This document shows, piece by piece, positions 50,457 to 59,479 of a stretch of 64,000 nt of DNA. The stretch is from Flavobacteriales bacterium (GTDB taxonomy: Bacteria > Bacteroidota > Bacteroidia > Flavobacteriales_F > PHOS-HE28), in NCBI GenBank assembly GCA_016719225.1, contig JADKAN010000005.1, forward strand, positions 124,001 to 188,000, in the 5' to 3' direction. The position numbers and the translations under genes are program-made. Under the pieces are notes generated by a model. It worked only from the letters and a program-made list of their open reading frames with translations. It did not search any database and was not told the origin of the DNA. The first letter of the stretch is position 1. Each line of letters starts with the position of its first letter.

Positions 50457-50764
50457 TGCTGCGTGGTCGAGATAGGAGACCTAGCGTCCGCAGCCCCGGT
50501 TCGAGGTAGTCCTCATATGTAGGATGTCCAAAAGCCACTTGTGGGATCACACATGGACTTGGAGTTGTCGGTGTCGCTAGCGATCATGGGACGCCTTATT
50601 CAGCCCATGGGCCCAAGGCAAGGCAACAGTTGGAAAAAAAACCGGCCATTCCGTTGTGAATGAGACCGGACATGGATGACCTCTGATCATCCCATACAGG
50701 ATCGGACGGAGTGCCTTCATAGGGAACGATTGCAGTCCTTAACTTCACCGCCCCGCAACCCAGC
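50457..50764. other. 308-base intergenic region with a minus-strand terminator
   Basis: No gene seen. It contains weak inverted repeats (CATGGG/CCCATG at 50585-50609) and a strong terminator-type hairpin facing left (50634-50669). The plus-strand element TAACTTCA near 50741 could start the nuclease gene. Confidence 0.5.
50634..50669 (-). terminator. Minus-strand intrinsic terminator without an evident minus-strand gene
   Basis: On the minus strand CCGG-CATTC/GAATG-CCGG forms a hairpin (50669-50642) followed by eight T residues (50641-50634). The nearest genes on both sides are plus strand, so the transcript it would end is unknown. Confidence 0.6.
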
Positions 50765-51352
50765 ATGGAAAAGGTCGAGTTGAAGTTCCTCCGCATCACC
50801 TACAGCCACACCCACGCAGGAGCATACGCGCTGATCCTGGCGGAGATGCATGGCGACCGTAGGCTTCCCATCATCATTGGTGGAGCTGAGGCTCAGGCCA
50901 TCGCCATCCAGATCGAGAATATCCGTCCCGCCCGGCCGCTGACACACGACCTTGTCAAGAACCTGTGCGACGAGCTCGGCGTTGTGCTGCGCGAGGTGGT
51001 GATCAACGACCTCGTGGAAGGCATTTTCCATGCTAAACTGGTTTTGGAACAAGCGGGGAAGACGGTGGAGGTGGATGCACGCAGCAGTGATGCGATCGCT
51101 TTGGCCCTTCGTTTCGGCTGTCCCATTCATAGCTTCGAGTTCATCCTTGCCGCAGCCGGCCTCCGCATGGAGAATGAGGACGAACCAGAGCAAGAGCCTG
51201 CACAGGAAGGCGCTTCCTCCGATAAAAAGAACATTCGCACCAGCAGTCCGGAAGACTTGCGACAGCTGCTGGACGAGGCCATTGAGAACGAGGATTATGA
51301 ACGCGCAAGCAAGCTGCGCGATGAACTGAAACGCCGAGAAGGCACGAACTGA
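50765..51352 (+). CDS. Bifunctional nuclease family protein (DUF151) with UVR motif
   Basis: A 195-aa protein. Residues 1-130 form a DUF151 bifunctional nuclease domain (IIIGGAEAQAIAIQIEN, PLTHDLVKNL, VDARSSDAIALALRFG). A linker rich in Glu follows (about 135-155), then a C-terminal UVR motif (DLRQLLDEAIENEDYERASKLRDELKRR), the helical hairpin that in UvrB contacts UvrC. Family members act on DNA or RNA in plants and Thermotoga; the fusion to a UVR motif suggests docking to a Uvr protein or other partner. ATG 50765 starts the standard N-terminus. Confidence 0.88.
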   Translation: MEKVELKFLRITYSHTHAGAYALILAEMHGDRRLPIIIGGAEAQAIAIQIENIRPARPLTHDLVKNLCDELGVVLREVVINDLVEGIFHAKLVLEQAGKTVEVDARSSDAIALALRFGCPIHSFEFILAAAGLRMENEDEPEQEPAQEGASSDKKNIRTSSPEDLRQLLDEAIENEDYERASKLRDELKRREGTN

Positions 51353-51406
51353 CCGAAAGGTCTGCTCCGGCGATCTTTCTGCCGCAGTTGGCCGACGCCG
51401 AAAGCA

Positions 51407-52528
51407 ATGGCCGCTCCCTCCCCAATTGACGGGCATGATGACATCATGCGCCGGTTCAGCATCACCAAGATGCTGCTGCCGGTGGTGATCGGTCTGGGCA
51501 TCACGGGTGTGCTTATCTGGAGGACTGCGGATCTCGGTGCGCTGCAGCAAGTGCGCTGGACCTGGAATACCACGTTCTGGATGGTGCTTGCACTTTTCAG
51601 CCTCGTGGTGCGCGACTGGATGTACATGTTGCGGATCCGGCACCTTACCGACAAAAAGCTGGATTGGTTCAGGGCCTTCGTGGTGATCATGCTTTGGGAG
51701 TTCGCCAGTGCTTTGGCGCCCGGCATGATCGGTGGTGGTTTCTTCTTCGCCATCTGGTTCCTCACCCGCGAGGGCATCGATACCGGGACCAGCATCACCG
51801 TGATCACTTTCACCTCCTTTTTGGACGGCATCTTTCTTGCCATAATGGCACCGTTGGTCTACATCCTGGTGGGCCGCTCGGAACTCTTTGAAGGCACCGA
51901 GTTCACCGGCACCGTTTTGGGAAGCAGCCTCTTCATCGCCTTTTGGACGGTGTACTTCATCATCTTGGCCTACAAGCTCTTCGTGGCCTATGCCCTCTTC
52001 GTGAACCCTGTCTTCGTGAAGCGCGCTTTGGTGGGCATTTTCTCCATGCCTGTTCTCCGGCGCTGGCGTCGCGCGGCGGTCACTACTGGTGACCAGTTGA
52101 TCGTGGCCGCTGGAGGGCTGAAGCACCGCGGGTGGAGTTATTGGTGGCCGGCACTGCTCGCAACCTTCATCAGTTGGACCGCGCGCTACAGCATCGTAAA
52201 CTGTATTCTTCATGCATTCCCGGACGGCAGCCACTTCAGTGATCTGGTGGTCTACGCCAAGCAAGTTGTGATGGGCATTATCGTGCTGCTCAGTCCCACG
52301 CCCGGCGGCAGCGGTCTGGCTGAATTCATCTTCAATGATTTCCTGGGCATGTACGTGGCTCCGGGTCTGGCCCCTGCCATCGCCTTGCTTTGGAGGTTGC
52401 TCAGCTACTATCCTTACATCCTGATCGGTGCGATCCTCCTTCCCCGCTGGGTCCGTCGGAACGTGATCACACCGCTGGTGCATCCAGCTGACCGGGTTAC
52501 TTCCGGAAAAGGACCGGAAGTACAATAG
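51407..52528 (+). CDS. Flippase-like / LPG-synthase TM-region family protein (second copy)
   Basis: A 373-aa polytopic membrane protein with about eight helices. Family marks are VVRDWMYMLRIRHLTDKKLDW, FASALAPGMIGGGFFFAIWFLTREG and LSPTPGGSGLAEFIF, the last typical of the UPF0104 flippase-like family. It is only distantly similar to the protein at 42440-43399. No glycosyltransferase neighbours it here. The start at ATG 51407 adds a short polar tail; ATG 51446 (MRRFSITK) is an equally plausible start. Confidence 0.8.
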   Translation: MAAPSPIDGHDDIMRRFSITKMLLPVVIGLGITGVLIWRTADLGALQQVRWTWNTTFWMVLALFSLVVRDWMYMLRIRHLTDKKLDWFRAFVVIMLWEFASALAPGMIGGGFFFAIWFLTREGIDTGTSITVITFTSFLDGIFLAIMAPLVYILVGRSELFEGTEFTGTVLGSSLFIAFWTVYFIILAYKLFVAYALFVNPVFVKRALVGIFSMPVLRRWRRAAVTTGDQLIVAAGGLKHRGWSYWWPALLATFISWTARYSIVNCILHAFPDGSHFSDLVVYAKQVVMGIIVLLSPTPGGSGLAEFIFNDFLGMYVAPGLAPAIALLWRLLSYYPYILIGAILLPRWVRRNVITPLVHPADRVTSGKGPEVQ

Positions 52529-52697
52529 ATCGGATCCCGTGGGCCAATGGCTCGGTTCGACGGGTACGACAAAAGGGTTGCGCGCGCCGCGCCACTTGTG
52601 ATCGCTGCGGCGATGCCAATTCATTTTCTGCCGATGTGCGGAGCGCTTCCCATCATATGCCCCGTTCCTCCTACATTGACCGCCCATCCCACCCACC

Positions 52698-53960
52698 ATG
52701 GAAAGATTCCAAGGCTTCTTCGGCATTGCGCTCATCCTGGGCATCGCCTTTCTTGCCAGCAACAACCGCAAGCGCATCAACTACAGGCTGGTCTTCAGCG
52801 GTCTCGGGCTTCAATTGCTCATCGCTGTGCTGGTGCTGAAGATCCCGCCGGTAACGCGCTTCTTCCAAGGCATGGGGCATGGCATGCAGAAGATCGAGCA
52901 ATTCGCCCGTCAGGGAGCTTCGTTCGTGTACAATGGAATTGCGGTGCAACAGTTCGACGGTACCATCGCCAACTATGCGCAGGGCGGCTTTGTGTTCGCC
53001 TTCAACATTACCGCCACGATCATCCTGGTCTGTATCATCGTGGCTATACTTTATCATGTGGGCATCATGCAGCACGTGGTCTCGGTGATCGCCAAGGCGA
53101 TGAACTGGGTGATGCGCGTGAGCGGTGCCGAGGCCCTGAGCAACGTGGCCAGTGCGTTCGTGGGCCAGGTGGAGGCGCAGGTAATGATCCGGCCCTACCT
53201 CGCCGGCATGACCAGAAGCGAGTTGCTCGCGAGCATGACGGGCAGCTTGGCGTGTATCGCAGGAAGCATCTTGGTGGTGTACGTGGCCATGGGGGCACAG
53301 GCGGGGATGGACCTCGCCCCGAAGCTCATCGCAGCAAGCCTCATGGCGGCCCCGGGTGCGCTCGTGATCAGCAAGATCGTCTGGCCCGAGACCGAGGAGA
53401 GCCAGACCATGGGGAAGGTGAAGCTGGAGGTGAAAAGCCCTTACATCAACGTCGTGGATGCCATCAGCCACGGCGCGGGGGACGGATGGCGCATCGCCAT
53501 GAACGTGATCGCCATGCTCATCGGTTTCATCGCTTTGATCACGATGATCGACTATGGGTTGGTGCGTGTGGGCCATTTGTTCAGCCCCGACCTCAACCTT
53601 TCCCTGGATTACATCTTCGGTAAGATCTTCTACCCCATGGCTTGGGCTATGGGCGTTCCTTCGGCGGATGTGGCCAACGTGGCCACGTTGCTGGGCCAGA
53701 AGCTCACAATCAATGAGTTCGTCGCCTTCCAGAACCTCACCACGCGCAACGTGCCCATCATCTCTGAAAAGGGTCTGTTGATCGTGTCCGTCGCCATTTG
53801 CGGCTTCGCGAACTTCAGCAGCGTGGGCATGCAGATCGGCGGCATCGGCGAACTTGCACCGGAGCGGCGCGGCGACTTGGCACGTTTGGGCCTGAAGGCG
53901 CTGCTCTGCGGAACGTTGGCCAGTTATATGAGCGCCACCATTGCAGGGATCCTGATGTAG
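52698..53960 (+). CDS. Concentrative nucleoside transporter (CNT/NupC family)
   Basis: A 420-aa inner-membrane transporter importing nucleosides with H+ or Na+. It has about nine to ten helices. Family signatures are visible: GAEALSNVASAFVGQVEAQVMIRPYL (the substrate/ion-site hairpin), MTGSLACIAGSILVVY, and CGFANFSSVGMQIGGIGELAPERR near the end, which contains the FxxSxG site motif. The start at ATG 52698 gives the usual amphipathic N-terminus (MERFQGFFGIALILGIAFLASNNR). No nucleoside catabolic gene lies next to it. Confidence 0.95.
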   Translation: MERFQGFFGIALILGIAFLASNNRKRINYRLVFSGLGLQLLIAVLVLKIPPVTRFFQGMGHGMQKIEQFARQGASFVYNGIAVQQFDGTIANYAQGGFVFAFNITATIILVCIIVAILYHVGIMQHVVSVIAKAMNWVMRVSGAEALSNVASAFVGQVEAQVMIRPYLAGMTRSELLASMTGSLACIAGSILVVYVAMGAQAGMDLAPKLIAASLMAAPGALVISKIVWPETEESQTMGKVKLEVKSPYINVVDAISHGAGDGWRIAMNVIAMLIGFIALITMIDYGLVRVGHLFSPDLNLSLDYIFGKIFYPMAWAMGVPSADVANVATLLGQKLTINEFVAFQNLTTRNVPIISEKGLLIVSVAICGFANFSSVGMQIGGIGELAPERRGDLARLGLKALLCGTLASYMSATIAGILM

Positions 53961-54086
53961 CCGGTGGTCCTGGCCCTGGATGTTCGTCGGGGCGCTCAGT
54001 GATCCGGACCGTGATCCGCAACTCCCTGTTGATGAACGGCGCGGCATGTTCCGCCGTGACCCTTGGCACAGCGCTAATCTTGCGTC

Positions 54087-55499
54087 GTGAAAAAGGGCAC
54101 GGAAAATTCCTCCGGTAAAAGCACGGACAATAACATGGGCACGGGGATCCGTGGATGGCTTGCGCGATTCCACCGTTCTTCCGTGGGCCGCCACCTGAAT
54201 GAGCTGTGGATGCTGGCGCTGCCGTATCAAGTGGCTGCAGTGACCACCGCCCTGCTGGCCGTTGGTTTCACCAAGTTGTTCGTGTGGTTGGAGGATCGGA
54301 ACGTGGAATTGATCACAGCGCATCCCAACTGGATCTTCATCACAGCGCCCGTGTCTTTTCTGTTGAGCTGGTGGTTGGTGATGCGGTTTTCGCCCATGGC
54401 CGGTGGGAGCGGAGTGCCCCAGTTGATCGCCGCGGCGGAAGTGGCGGACGATGAAGAGAAGCGCGATGGCAGTTGGCAGTTCCTCAATGTGCGCATCATC
54501 CTGGTACGCTTCCTCGCTACAATGTCCATGGTAGCGGGCGGCGGCGCCATCGGTCGGGAAGGCCCCATTTTGCAGGTGGCGGGCAGTGTGTACCGTGTGG
54601 TCCATCGCATTTTACCCCCGTTCTGGCCCAAGGTGAGCCGCCGCATCATGATGGTGACAGGCGGTGCGGCCGGGCTGAGTGCGGCATTCAATACGCCCTT
54701 GGGCGGCATCGTCTTCGCCATGGAGGAGCTAACGCGTACGCACATCGGCAAGTTCCGGACCGCCGTACTTAGTTCGGTCATCATCAGCGGCATGACAGCG
54801 CAATGGCTCCTGGGCCCATACCTGCTGCTGGGTTACCCCAAACTGGAGCGCGTGGGCCCGTCATTCATGTACACCTTGCTCGCGATCAGCGCTGTGGCCG
54901 GCGCCATGGGCGTGCTGAGCGGGAAGGGCGTCCTGCTTTTGGACAAAGTGCGGCGAGCCATTCGTAACCCAGCGGCACAAGGTGCTTTCGTCCTGCTGTG
55001 CGCTATGGTCTTCGCGTGCGTGGTCCGCGCATTCGGCCCCATGTCCTTGGGCAGTGGCGAAGCTTTGTTGGACAAGTACCTTTTTTCCACAGCTCCTGAA
55101 CCTTCTTTAGGGGATGTGGCGGGGCGCCTGCTCGGTTCCATCGTGTCCTCAGGCAGCGGAGCCGCTGGCATGCTCTTCGGACCCGCACTCACCAGTGGTG
55201 CGGCTATCGGCGGCCTTTTCGGTCATTGGTTCGGCGTGGACCGCGGCCAGCTGAACATCCTTGTCCTTGGTGGCATGTGTGCCTTCCTTACCGGCATAAC
55301 GCGCTCTCCGTTCACAAGTGCCATCATCATCCTGGAGATGACGGACCGCCATAGTGCCATCCTTCAACTGATGTACGCCGCCATGATCGCCTCCATTATC
55401 GCCCACGCCATTGATGACCGATCGTTCTATGAACGCATGAAGGACCGGTTGATCGCCTCGGTGCCGGGGTTGAAGAAGAGGGTAGTTCCTGAACCTTGA
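54087..55499 (+). CDS. ClC-type chloride channel or H+/Cl- exchanger
   Basis: A 470-aa protein. The three ClC signature loops are present: GGSGVPQ (GSGIP), AGGGAIGREGP (GREGP with the gating Glu) and GSGAAGMLFGPAL (GxFxP). GGAAGLSAAFNTPLGGIVFAMEEL carries the second acidic residue of the proton path (E in MEELTR), consistent with an exchanger. It lacks CBS domains. The start is a GTG at 54087, 3 bases after a TAATCTTG element; ATG 54135 is possible. A hairpin (55511-55536) follows the gene. Confidence 0.93.
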   Translation: MKKGTENSSGKSTDNNMGTGIRGWLARFHRSSVGRHLNELWMLALPYQVAAVTTALLAVGFTKLFVWLEDRNVELITAHPNWIFITAPVSFLLSWWLVMRFSPMAGGSGVPQLIAAAEVADDEEKRDGSWQFLNVRIILVRFLATMSMVAGGGAIGREGPILQVAGSVYRVVHRILPPFWPKVSRRIMMVTGGAAGLSAAFNTPLGGIVFAMEELTRTHIGKFRTAVLSSVIISGMTAQWLLGPYLLLGYPKLERVGPSFMYTLLAISAVAGAMGVLSGKGVLLLDKVRRAIRNPAAQGAFVLLCAMVFACVVRAFGPMSLGSGEALLDKYLFSTAPEPSLGDVAGRLLGSIVSSGSGAAGMLFGPALTSGAAIGGLFGHWFGVDRGQLNILVLGGMCAFLTGITRSPFTSAIIILEMTDRHSAILQLMYAAMIASIIAHAIDDRSFYERMKDRLIASVPGLKKRVVPEP

Positions 55500-55510
55500 G
55501 CTTTTCACCA

Positions 55511-55562
55511 CAAGGACTCAGCAATTTTGAGTCTTGGGTCTCTGAGCCGTGAGTCTTGGGTC
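55511..55562 (+). terminator. Hairpin with a repeated arm after the ClC gene
   Basis: CAAG(G)ACTCA pairs with TGAGTCTTG (55511-55536, one bulged G). The 13-base TGAGTCTTGGGTC at 55528 is repeated at 55550, giving a second possible right arm. Confidence 0.5.
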
Positions 55563-55683
55563 CGATCATTCAACTGATCTCCACCGATCAATGATCGCGC
55601 TTCTTTCGTTCGCTGCCGTTTGCTCTTTTCCGCATCCTAATAATGGACCGCTGCGGTTAAAAACTCATTGAGCCTACGGGAAG

Positions 55684-55691
55684 TAATTTCG
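55684..55691 (+). promoter_or_regulatory. Probable -7 element (TAATTTCG) for thyA-folA
   Basis: A TAnnTTCG match 8 bases before the thyA ATG, implying a very short leader. Confidence 0.5.
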
Positions 55692-55699
55692 CACACGCC

Positions 55700-56494
55700 A
55701 TGGAACAATACCACGACCTGCTCCGCCACATCCTGAAAAAGGGTGTGCGCAAAGGAGACCGCACCGGTACGGGCACGTTGAGCTGCTTCGGCTACCAGAT
55801 GCGCTTCGACCTGGCCGAGGGTTTCCCGATGCTCACCACCAAGAAGTTGCACTTGAAGAGCATCGTTCATGAGCTGCTCTGGTTCCTGCAAGGCGATACC
55901 AATATCACATACCTGCAGGAGAACGGGGTGAAGATCTGGGACGAATGGGCCGATGCAGATGGTGATCTCGGACCGGTCTACGGATACCAATGGCGCCATT
56001 GGCCCACGCCGAACGGCGAGCAGATCGACCAGATCGCCAACGTGGTGGAGATGATCAAGAAGAGCCCGAACAGCCGACGCTTGATCGTTACCGCGTGGAA
56101 CCCGGCTGATGTGGACCGTATGGCACTGCCTCCCTGCCACTGCCTTTTCCAGTTCTTCGTAGCGGATGGCAAGCTTTCCTGCCAGCTTTACCAGCGGAGC
56201 GCGGACACTTTTCTCGGCGTTCCCTTCAACATTGCGAGCTACGCGCTCTTGACCATGATGATGGCCCAAGTGTGCGGACTGCAGCCGGGAGAGTTCGTCC
56301 ACAGCTTCGGTGATGTCCACCTGTACCTCAACCATTTGGAGCAAGCGGAACTCCAGTTAACCCGTGATCTCCGTCCACTGCCCACCCTGCGCATCGATCC
56401 TTCCGTGAAGGATATCTTCGGGTTCAAGTTCGAGCACTTTACATTGTTGGACTACGATCCTCATCCACACATCAAAGCCGCGGTTTCCGTATGA
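55700..56494 (+). CDS. thyA: Thymidylate synthase
   Basis: A 264-aa enzyme, the same length as E. coli ThyA, converting dUMP to dTMP with methylene-tetrahydrofolate. The catalytic Cys146 lies in LPPCHCLFQF; the N-terminal RTGTGTLSCFGYQMRFDL carries the phosphate-binding Arg; QRSADTFLGVPFNIASYALL holds the conserved Arg and Asn of the dUMP site; VHLYLNHLEQ is the helix near the folate. Every expected segment is present. It overlaps folA as ATGA, so the two dTMP-cycle enzymes are made together. Confidence 0.98.
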   Translation: MEQYHDLLRHILKKGVRKGDRTGTGTLSCFGYQMRFDLAEGFPMLTTKKLHLKSIVHELLWFLQGDTNITYLQENGVKIWDEWADADGDLGPVYGYQWRHWPTPNGEQIDQIANVVEMIKKSPNSRRLIVTAWNPADVDRMALPPCHCLFQFFVADGKLSCQLYQRSADTFLGVPFNIASYALLTMMMAQVCGLQPGEFVHSFGDVHLYLNHLEQAELQLTRDLRPLPTLRIDPSVKDIFGFKFEHFTLLDYDPHPHIKAAVSV

Positions 56495-56991
56495 TCATCA
56501 GCGCTATTGCCGCCGTCGCAGAGAACGGTGTGATCGGTAACAAAGGTCAGCTCCCTTGGAACCTGCCGGACGACATGAAGTTCTTCCAGCGCACCACCCT
56601 GAACCACCACGTGATCAGCGGGCGCAAGAACTACGAAAGCATCCCTGACCGTTTCCGTCCCTTACGCGACCGTGTGAACATCGTGGTGACGCGGGTCATG
56701 AACTATGACGCACCGGGTGCCATTGTCTGCCATTCCTTGGAAGATGCCATTGACATTGCCCGCAAGGCCGAGGTCAAGGAAGCATTCCTCATCGGTGGAG
56801 GACAGCTCTACGCCGAAGCGTTCAATAAAGACCTGGTGGACCGCCTGTACCTCACCACCGTTCATGCCAAGCCGCAGGGAGATATTGTCTTCCCGGAAAT
56901 AGGCAAGGGGTGGAAGGAAGTGTGGACCGAAAAGCATAAGGCGGACGATCGGCACAAGTATGCCTTTACGCTGGCCGTGCTGCAGAAATAG
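56491..56991 (+). CDS. folA: Dihydrofolate reductase
   Basis: A 166-aa NADPH-dependent enzyme regenerating tetrahydrofolate after thymidylate synthesis. Motifs: ENGVIGNKGQLPWNLPDDMKFF (the PW and the substrate-protonating Asp), ISGRKNYESIP, and the glycine-rich FLIGGGQLYAEAF. The start overlaps the thyA stop. This is the standard thyA-folA pair. Confidence 0.97.
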   Translation: MIISAIAAVAENGVIGNKGQLPWNLPDDMKFFQRTTLNHHVISGRKNYESIPDRFRPLRDRVNIVVTRVMNYDAPGAIVCHSLEDAIDIARKAEVKEAFLIGGGQLYAEAFNKDLVDRLYLTTVHAKPQGDIVFPEIGKGWKEVWTEKHKADDRHKYAFTLAVLQK

Positions 56992-56999
56992 GGACCGAC

Positions 57000-57327
57000 C
57001 ACTACACCGGTTTCCTGCGATTGTGGAGTAACAAGATCTTCAGGTTGGGGGTGGCCATGCTAATTCTCATTCCTTGTTCGTCCGGTTTTCGCTAAACATT
57101 CTGGACGCCAAGCTTTGGGATGGAGGGGATTCGTAGTTTTCCACATTTCCAAATAAGCCATCAGGCCCATCGCGCTAGCATTGTTCCGTTCTCGGCAGAC
57201 AGTCGGGACCCGGATCCATCACTTTCTCCACGGCTCGTCCTATCCCTCCGGGTCCAAGGGTGCCAACCCGATACATTGGCAGGCGCCTGCATTTGCACTA
57301 TGGCGTCCGGAAATTGTAGAACCGTTC
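57000..57327 (+). other. 328-base intergenic region upstream of the LytS-type kinase
   Basis: No gene seen; the frame leading into the kinase is open from 57181, but the peptide there looks non-coding. A perfect 12-base palindrome, GCAGGCGCCTGC (57279-57290), lies 38 bases before the kinase ATG and could be an operator. TGCATTTG follows it directly and may be a weak -7 element. Confidence 0.45.
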
Positions 57328-58614
57328 ATGTCCAAGTTCCCACCTGACGCGGACCTTGACACCAGCATTGGCGGGAGGTCATTAGATTGGCGGTATGAAA
57401 CACCATATCACGGCGCGTATTCCTCATTTCTTCAAGAGAGGGAAGACCTTTCCGCTAACCTCAGGTTCATGAAGAGGTTTTGGTCAGGCGTTCGTTCATA
57501 CATCAGGAGTTCGCCTATCCCCTTCCGAACGTTGTTCTTGGCAGCGGGCCTGCTTTCCGTCCTGTTCGTGTTCACATCCTTCATCGGTCGTACGGAATTG
57601 GGTACCCATATTTCCAGGTTCGACTGGTGGATCCAAGCACCGATCCCGTTCCTCAACTTCTTCACTTGGGCATTGGTGCTGCCGTTGGCGAGCCGTTGGG
57701 CCAAACGATGGCCTTTGAACACACGGCCACTTTGGAGGCCGATCCTGTTCCACTTTGGCTTGGGACTTCTCCTTTGTTCCTTCCATGAGACCTTCACGAA
57801 CGTGTTGTACATCTTCATACTTCATGAAAGTGGACGTATGGTTTGGCATCCGGAGATGCTCAACGGGGTCCTTCTCAGCTTACCCGGCGGCATCTTCCAA
57901 CGCTTCATGGAATACTGGTTGTTGCTGGTGTTGTTGATGTATACGGAATCCCGGAGACAGATACGGGCGGAGCGCACACGGGTCCTGGAATTGCAGAACC
58001 AGCTCCAGACCTCCCAATTACTATCCCTCAAAAAGCAATTGCAACCCCACTTCCTCTTCAATACCCTGAACACCGTTAGTGCCCTTATGGACGTGGACAA
58101 TAAGAGCGCGCGTAAGGTCCTTTCGCGGCTGGGTCAACTGCTACGCACCACGTTGGACGAGGAACAGCACGAGACGGTAACGCTGATCCACGAGGTCGAT
58201 TATGTAGGGAACTATCTCGATATCGAAACGATCCGTTTCAAGGACCGGCTCCAGGTCCGCTACGACATCCCTTCTGAATGCCAGAACGCAATGGTGCCCG
58301 GAATGATGCTCCAGCCTTTGGTGGAAAACTCCATCAAGCATGGCTTGGACGCGACTAGCGATGAGGTCTGCATCACCATCGCCGCCCGACGTGAGCACGA
58401 ATTCATTTATTTGGAAGTAAGTGACAACGGTAAGGGCTGCTTGGATGTTTCCCAGGTTTTTTCCAACGGCGGCATCGGTCTTCGAAATGTGAAGGAGCGG
58501 ATCATGTTGCTGCACGGTGCAAAGGGAAAATTCCAGGTCCGCTCCGATCCGGGACTTGGGTTCCAAGTGTCGATAAAGATGCCGTACTTGTTGGGGGAAT
58601 GCTTTATTCCATGA
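57328..58614 (+). CDS. LytS/YehU-type sensor histidine kinase
   Basis: A 428-aa membrane sensor kinase. Four transmembrane segments (roughly residues 65-220) follow a hydrophilic N-terminus. The cytoplasmic part holds the His_kinase domain with the phosphorylated His in LKKQLQPHFLFNTLNTV, then an HATPase with PLVENSIKHGLD (N box), SDNGKGC (G1) and GGIGLRNVKER (G2). The family usually partners with a LytTR regulator; here that gene overlaps by four bases (ATGA at 58611). I chose ATG 57328; the long open frame upstream to 57181 has only non-ATG starts. The signal sensed is unknown. Confidence 0.9.
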   Translation: MSKFPPDADLDTSIGGRSLDWRYETPYHGAYSSFLQEREDLSANLRFMKRFWSGVRSYIRSSPIPFRTLFLAAGLLSVLFVFTSFIGRTELGTHISRFDWWIQAPIPFLNFFTWALVLPLASRWAKRWPLNTRPLWRPILFHFGLGLLLCSFHETFTNVLYIFILHESGRMVWHPEMLNGVLLSLPGGIFQRFMEYWLLLVLLMYTESRRQIRAERTRVLELQNQLQTSQLLSLKKQLQPHFLFNTLNTVSALMDVDNKSARKVLSRLGQLLRTTLDEEQHETVTLIHEVDYVGNYLDIETIRFKDRLQVRYDIPSECQNAMVPGMMLQPLVENSIKHGLDATSDEVCITIAARREHEFIYLEVSDNGKGCLDVSQVFSNGGIGLRNVKERIMLLHGAKGKFQVRSDPGLGFQVSIKMPYLLGECFIP

Positions 58615-59390
58615 AGAATATTCGGACCATTGTAGTGGATGATGAGCCCGCTGCGCGCTCCCGGATCGTGCGCTTACTGGAGGCCGACCCCGACATCCGC
58701 ATCGTAGCGGAATGCAGGAACGGGATCGAAGCCTTGGAGGTCCTTCGCAAAGAACCGGTGGACCTTGTTTTCCTGGATGTACAGATGCCCCAATTGTCAG
58801 GCTTCGATGTCATCGAAAAATTCGCTCCTGGGATCTCTCCCTTCGTGATCTTCGTTACCGCGCACGACCGCTACGCCCTGAAGGCTTTCAACGTGAGCGC
58901 GGTTGATTACCTATTGAAGCCTTATGACGACGAACGCTTCAATATCTCCTTGGCCCGGGCAAAGGACTTTTTCGAGATGCGGGAGAACAAAAACCTCGCG
59001 GACCGTATGCTGGAACTTATGCAGGATCATTTGAACACCCGCAAGGAATTCACCCAGGAGTATGTGATCAAGGAAAAGGGCCGGGAGTACAGGGTCGCGG
59101 TGAAGGACCTGCTCTGGATACGTGCAGAAGGCAACTATTTGGTGTTGCAGACCGATGTCCGGCATTATCTGCTGCGCATGACCATGAACATGGTGGAGTC
59201 TGAATTGGACCCCGTTGATTTCGTGAGGATACACCGGAGCTTCATGGTGAACATGGCCCACGTCCAGAGCACGCGCTACAGCGGTAACAATGAGTTCACC
59301 TTCACCATGAGCAACGGAAAGCACCTTTTGAGCGGGCGGAGCTATAAGGAGCAAGTGGCCAGGCTGCTCACGGAGCGTGTCCGGAAGTAG
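58611..59390 (+). CDS. LytTR-family response regulator
   Basis: A 259-aa regulator. The receiver domain has the acidic pair in VVDDEP, the phosphorylated Asp56 in FLDVQMP, and the conserved Lys in LLKPYDDE. The linker helix is followed by a LytTR DNA-binding domain (DLLWIRAEGNYLVLQT, DFVRIHRSFMVN, SGRSYKEQ). LytTR proteins bind paired direct repeats upstream of target genes. I chose ATG 58611 because it overlaps the kinase stop as ATGA; ATG 58599 would add four residues. Targets are not evident, but secreted T9SS proteins follow. Confidence 0.93.
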   Translation: MKNIRTIVVDDEPAARSRIVRLLEADPDIRIVAECRNGIEALEVLRKEPVDLVFLDVQMPQLSGFDVIEKFAPGISPFVIFVTAHDRYALKAFNVSAVDYLLKPYDDERFNISLARAKDFFEMRENKNLADRMLELMQDHLNTRKEFTQEYVIKEKGREYRVAVKDLLWIRAEGNYLVLQTDVRHYLLRMTMNMVESELDPVDFVRIHRSFMVNMAHVQSTRYSGNNEFTFTMSNGKHLLSGRSYKEQVARLLTERVRK

Positions 59391-59479
59391 GGTTGGATGG
59401 GGCGGTCCGTTCGGGCTGGGACGAGTGTCCTTTCTCATTCGATGACGATCCCCTTCCTTTGCATAAAACAGAATAGAAC

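Noticed and set aside
50717..52780. A 687-codon open frame on the minus strand spanning three plus-strand genes, and similar long ones at 52671-54605, 4027-5199, 1396-2469 and 12674-13858
   Set aside because: They mirror high-GC coding genes on the other strand, lack motifs or signal peptides, and are rich in His/Arg/Gln as expected for antisense shadows.
57181..57327. N-terminal extension of the LytS-type kinase from a TTG
   Set aside because: The extra peptide has no domain or membrane character, and an ATG at 57328 is available.
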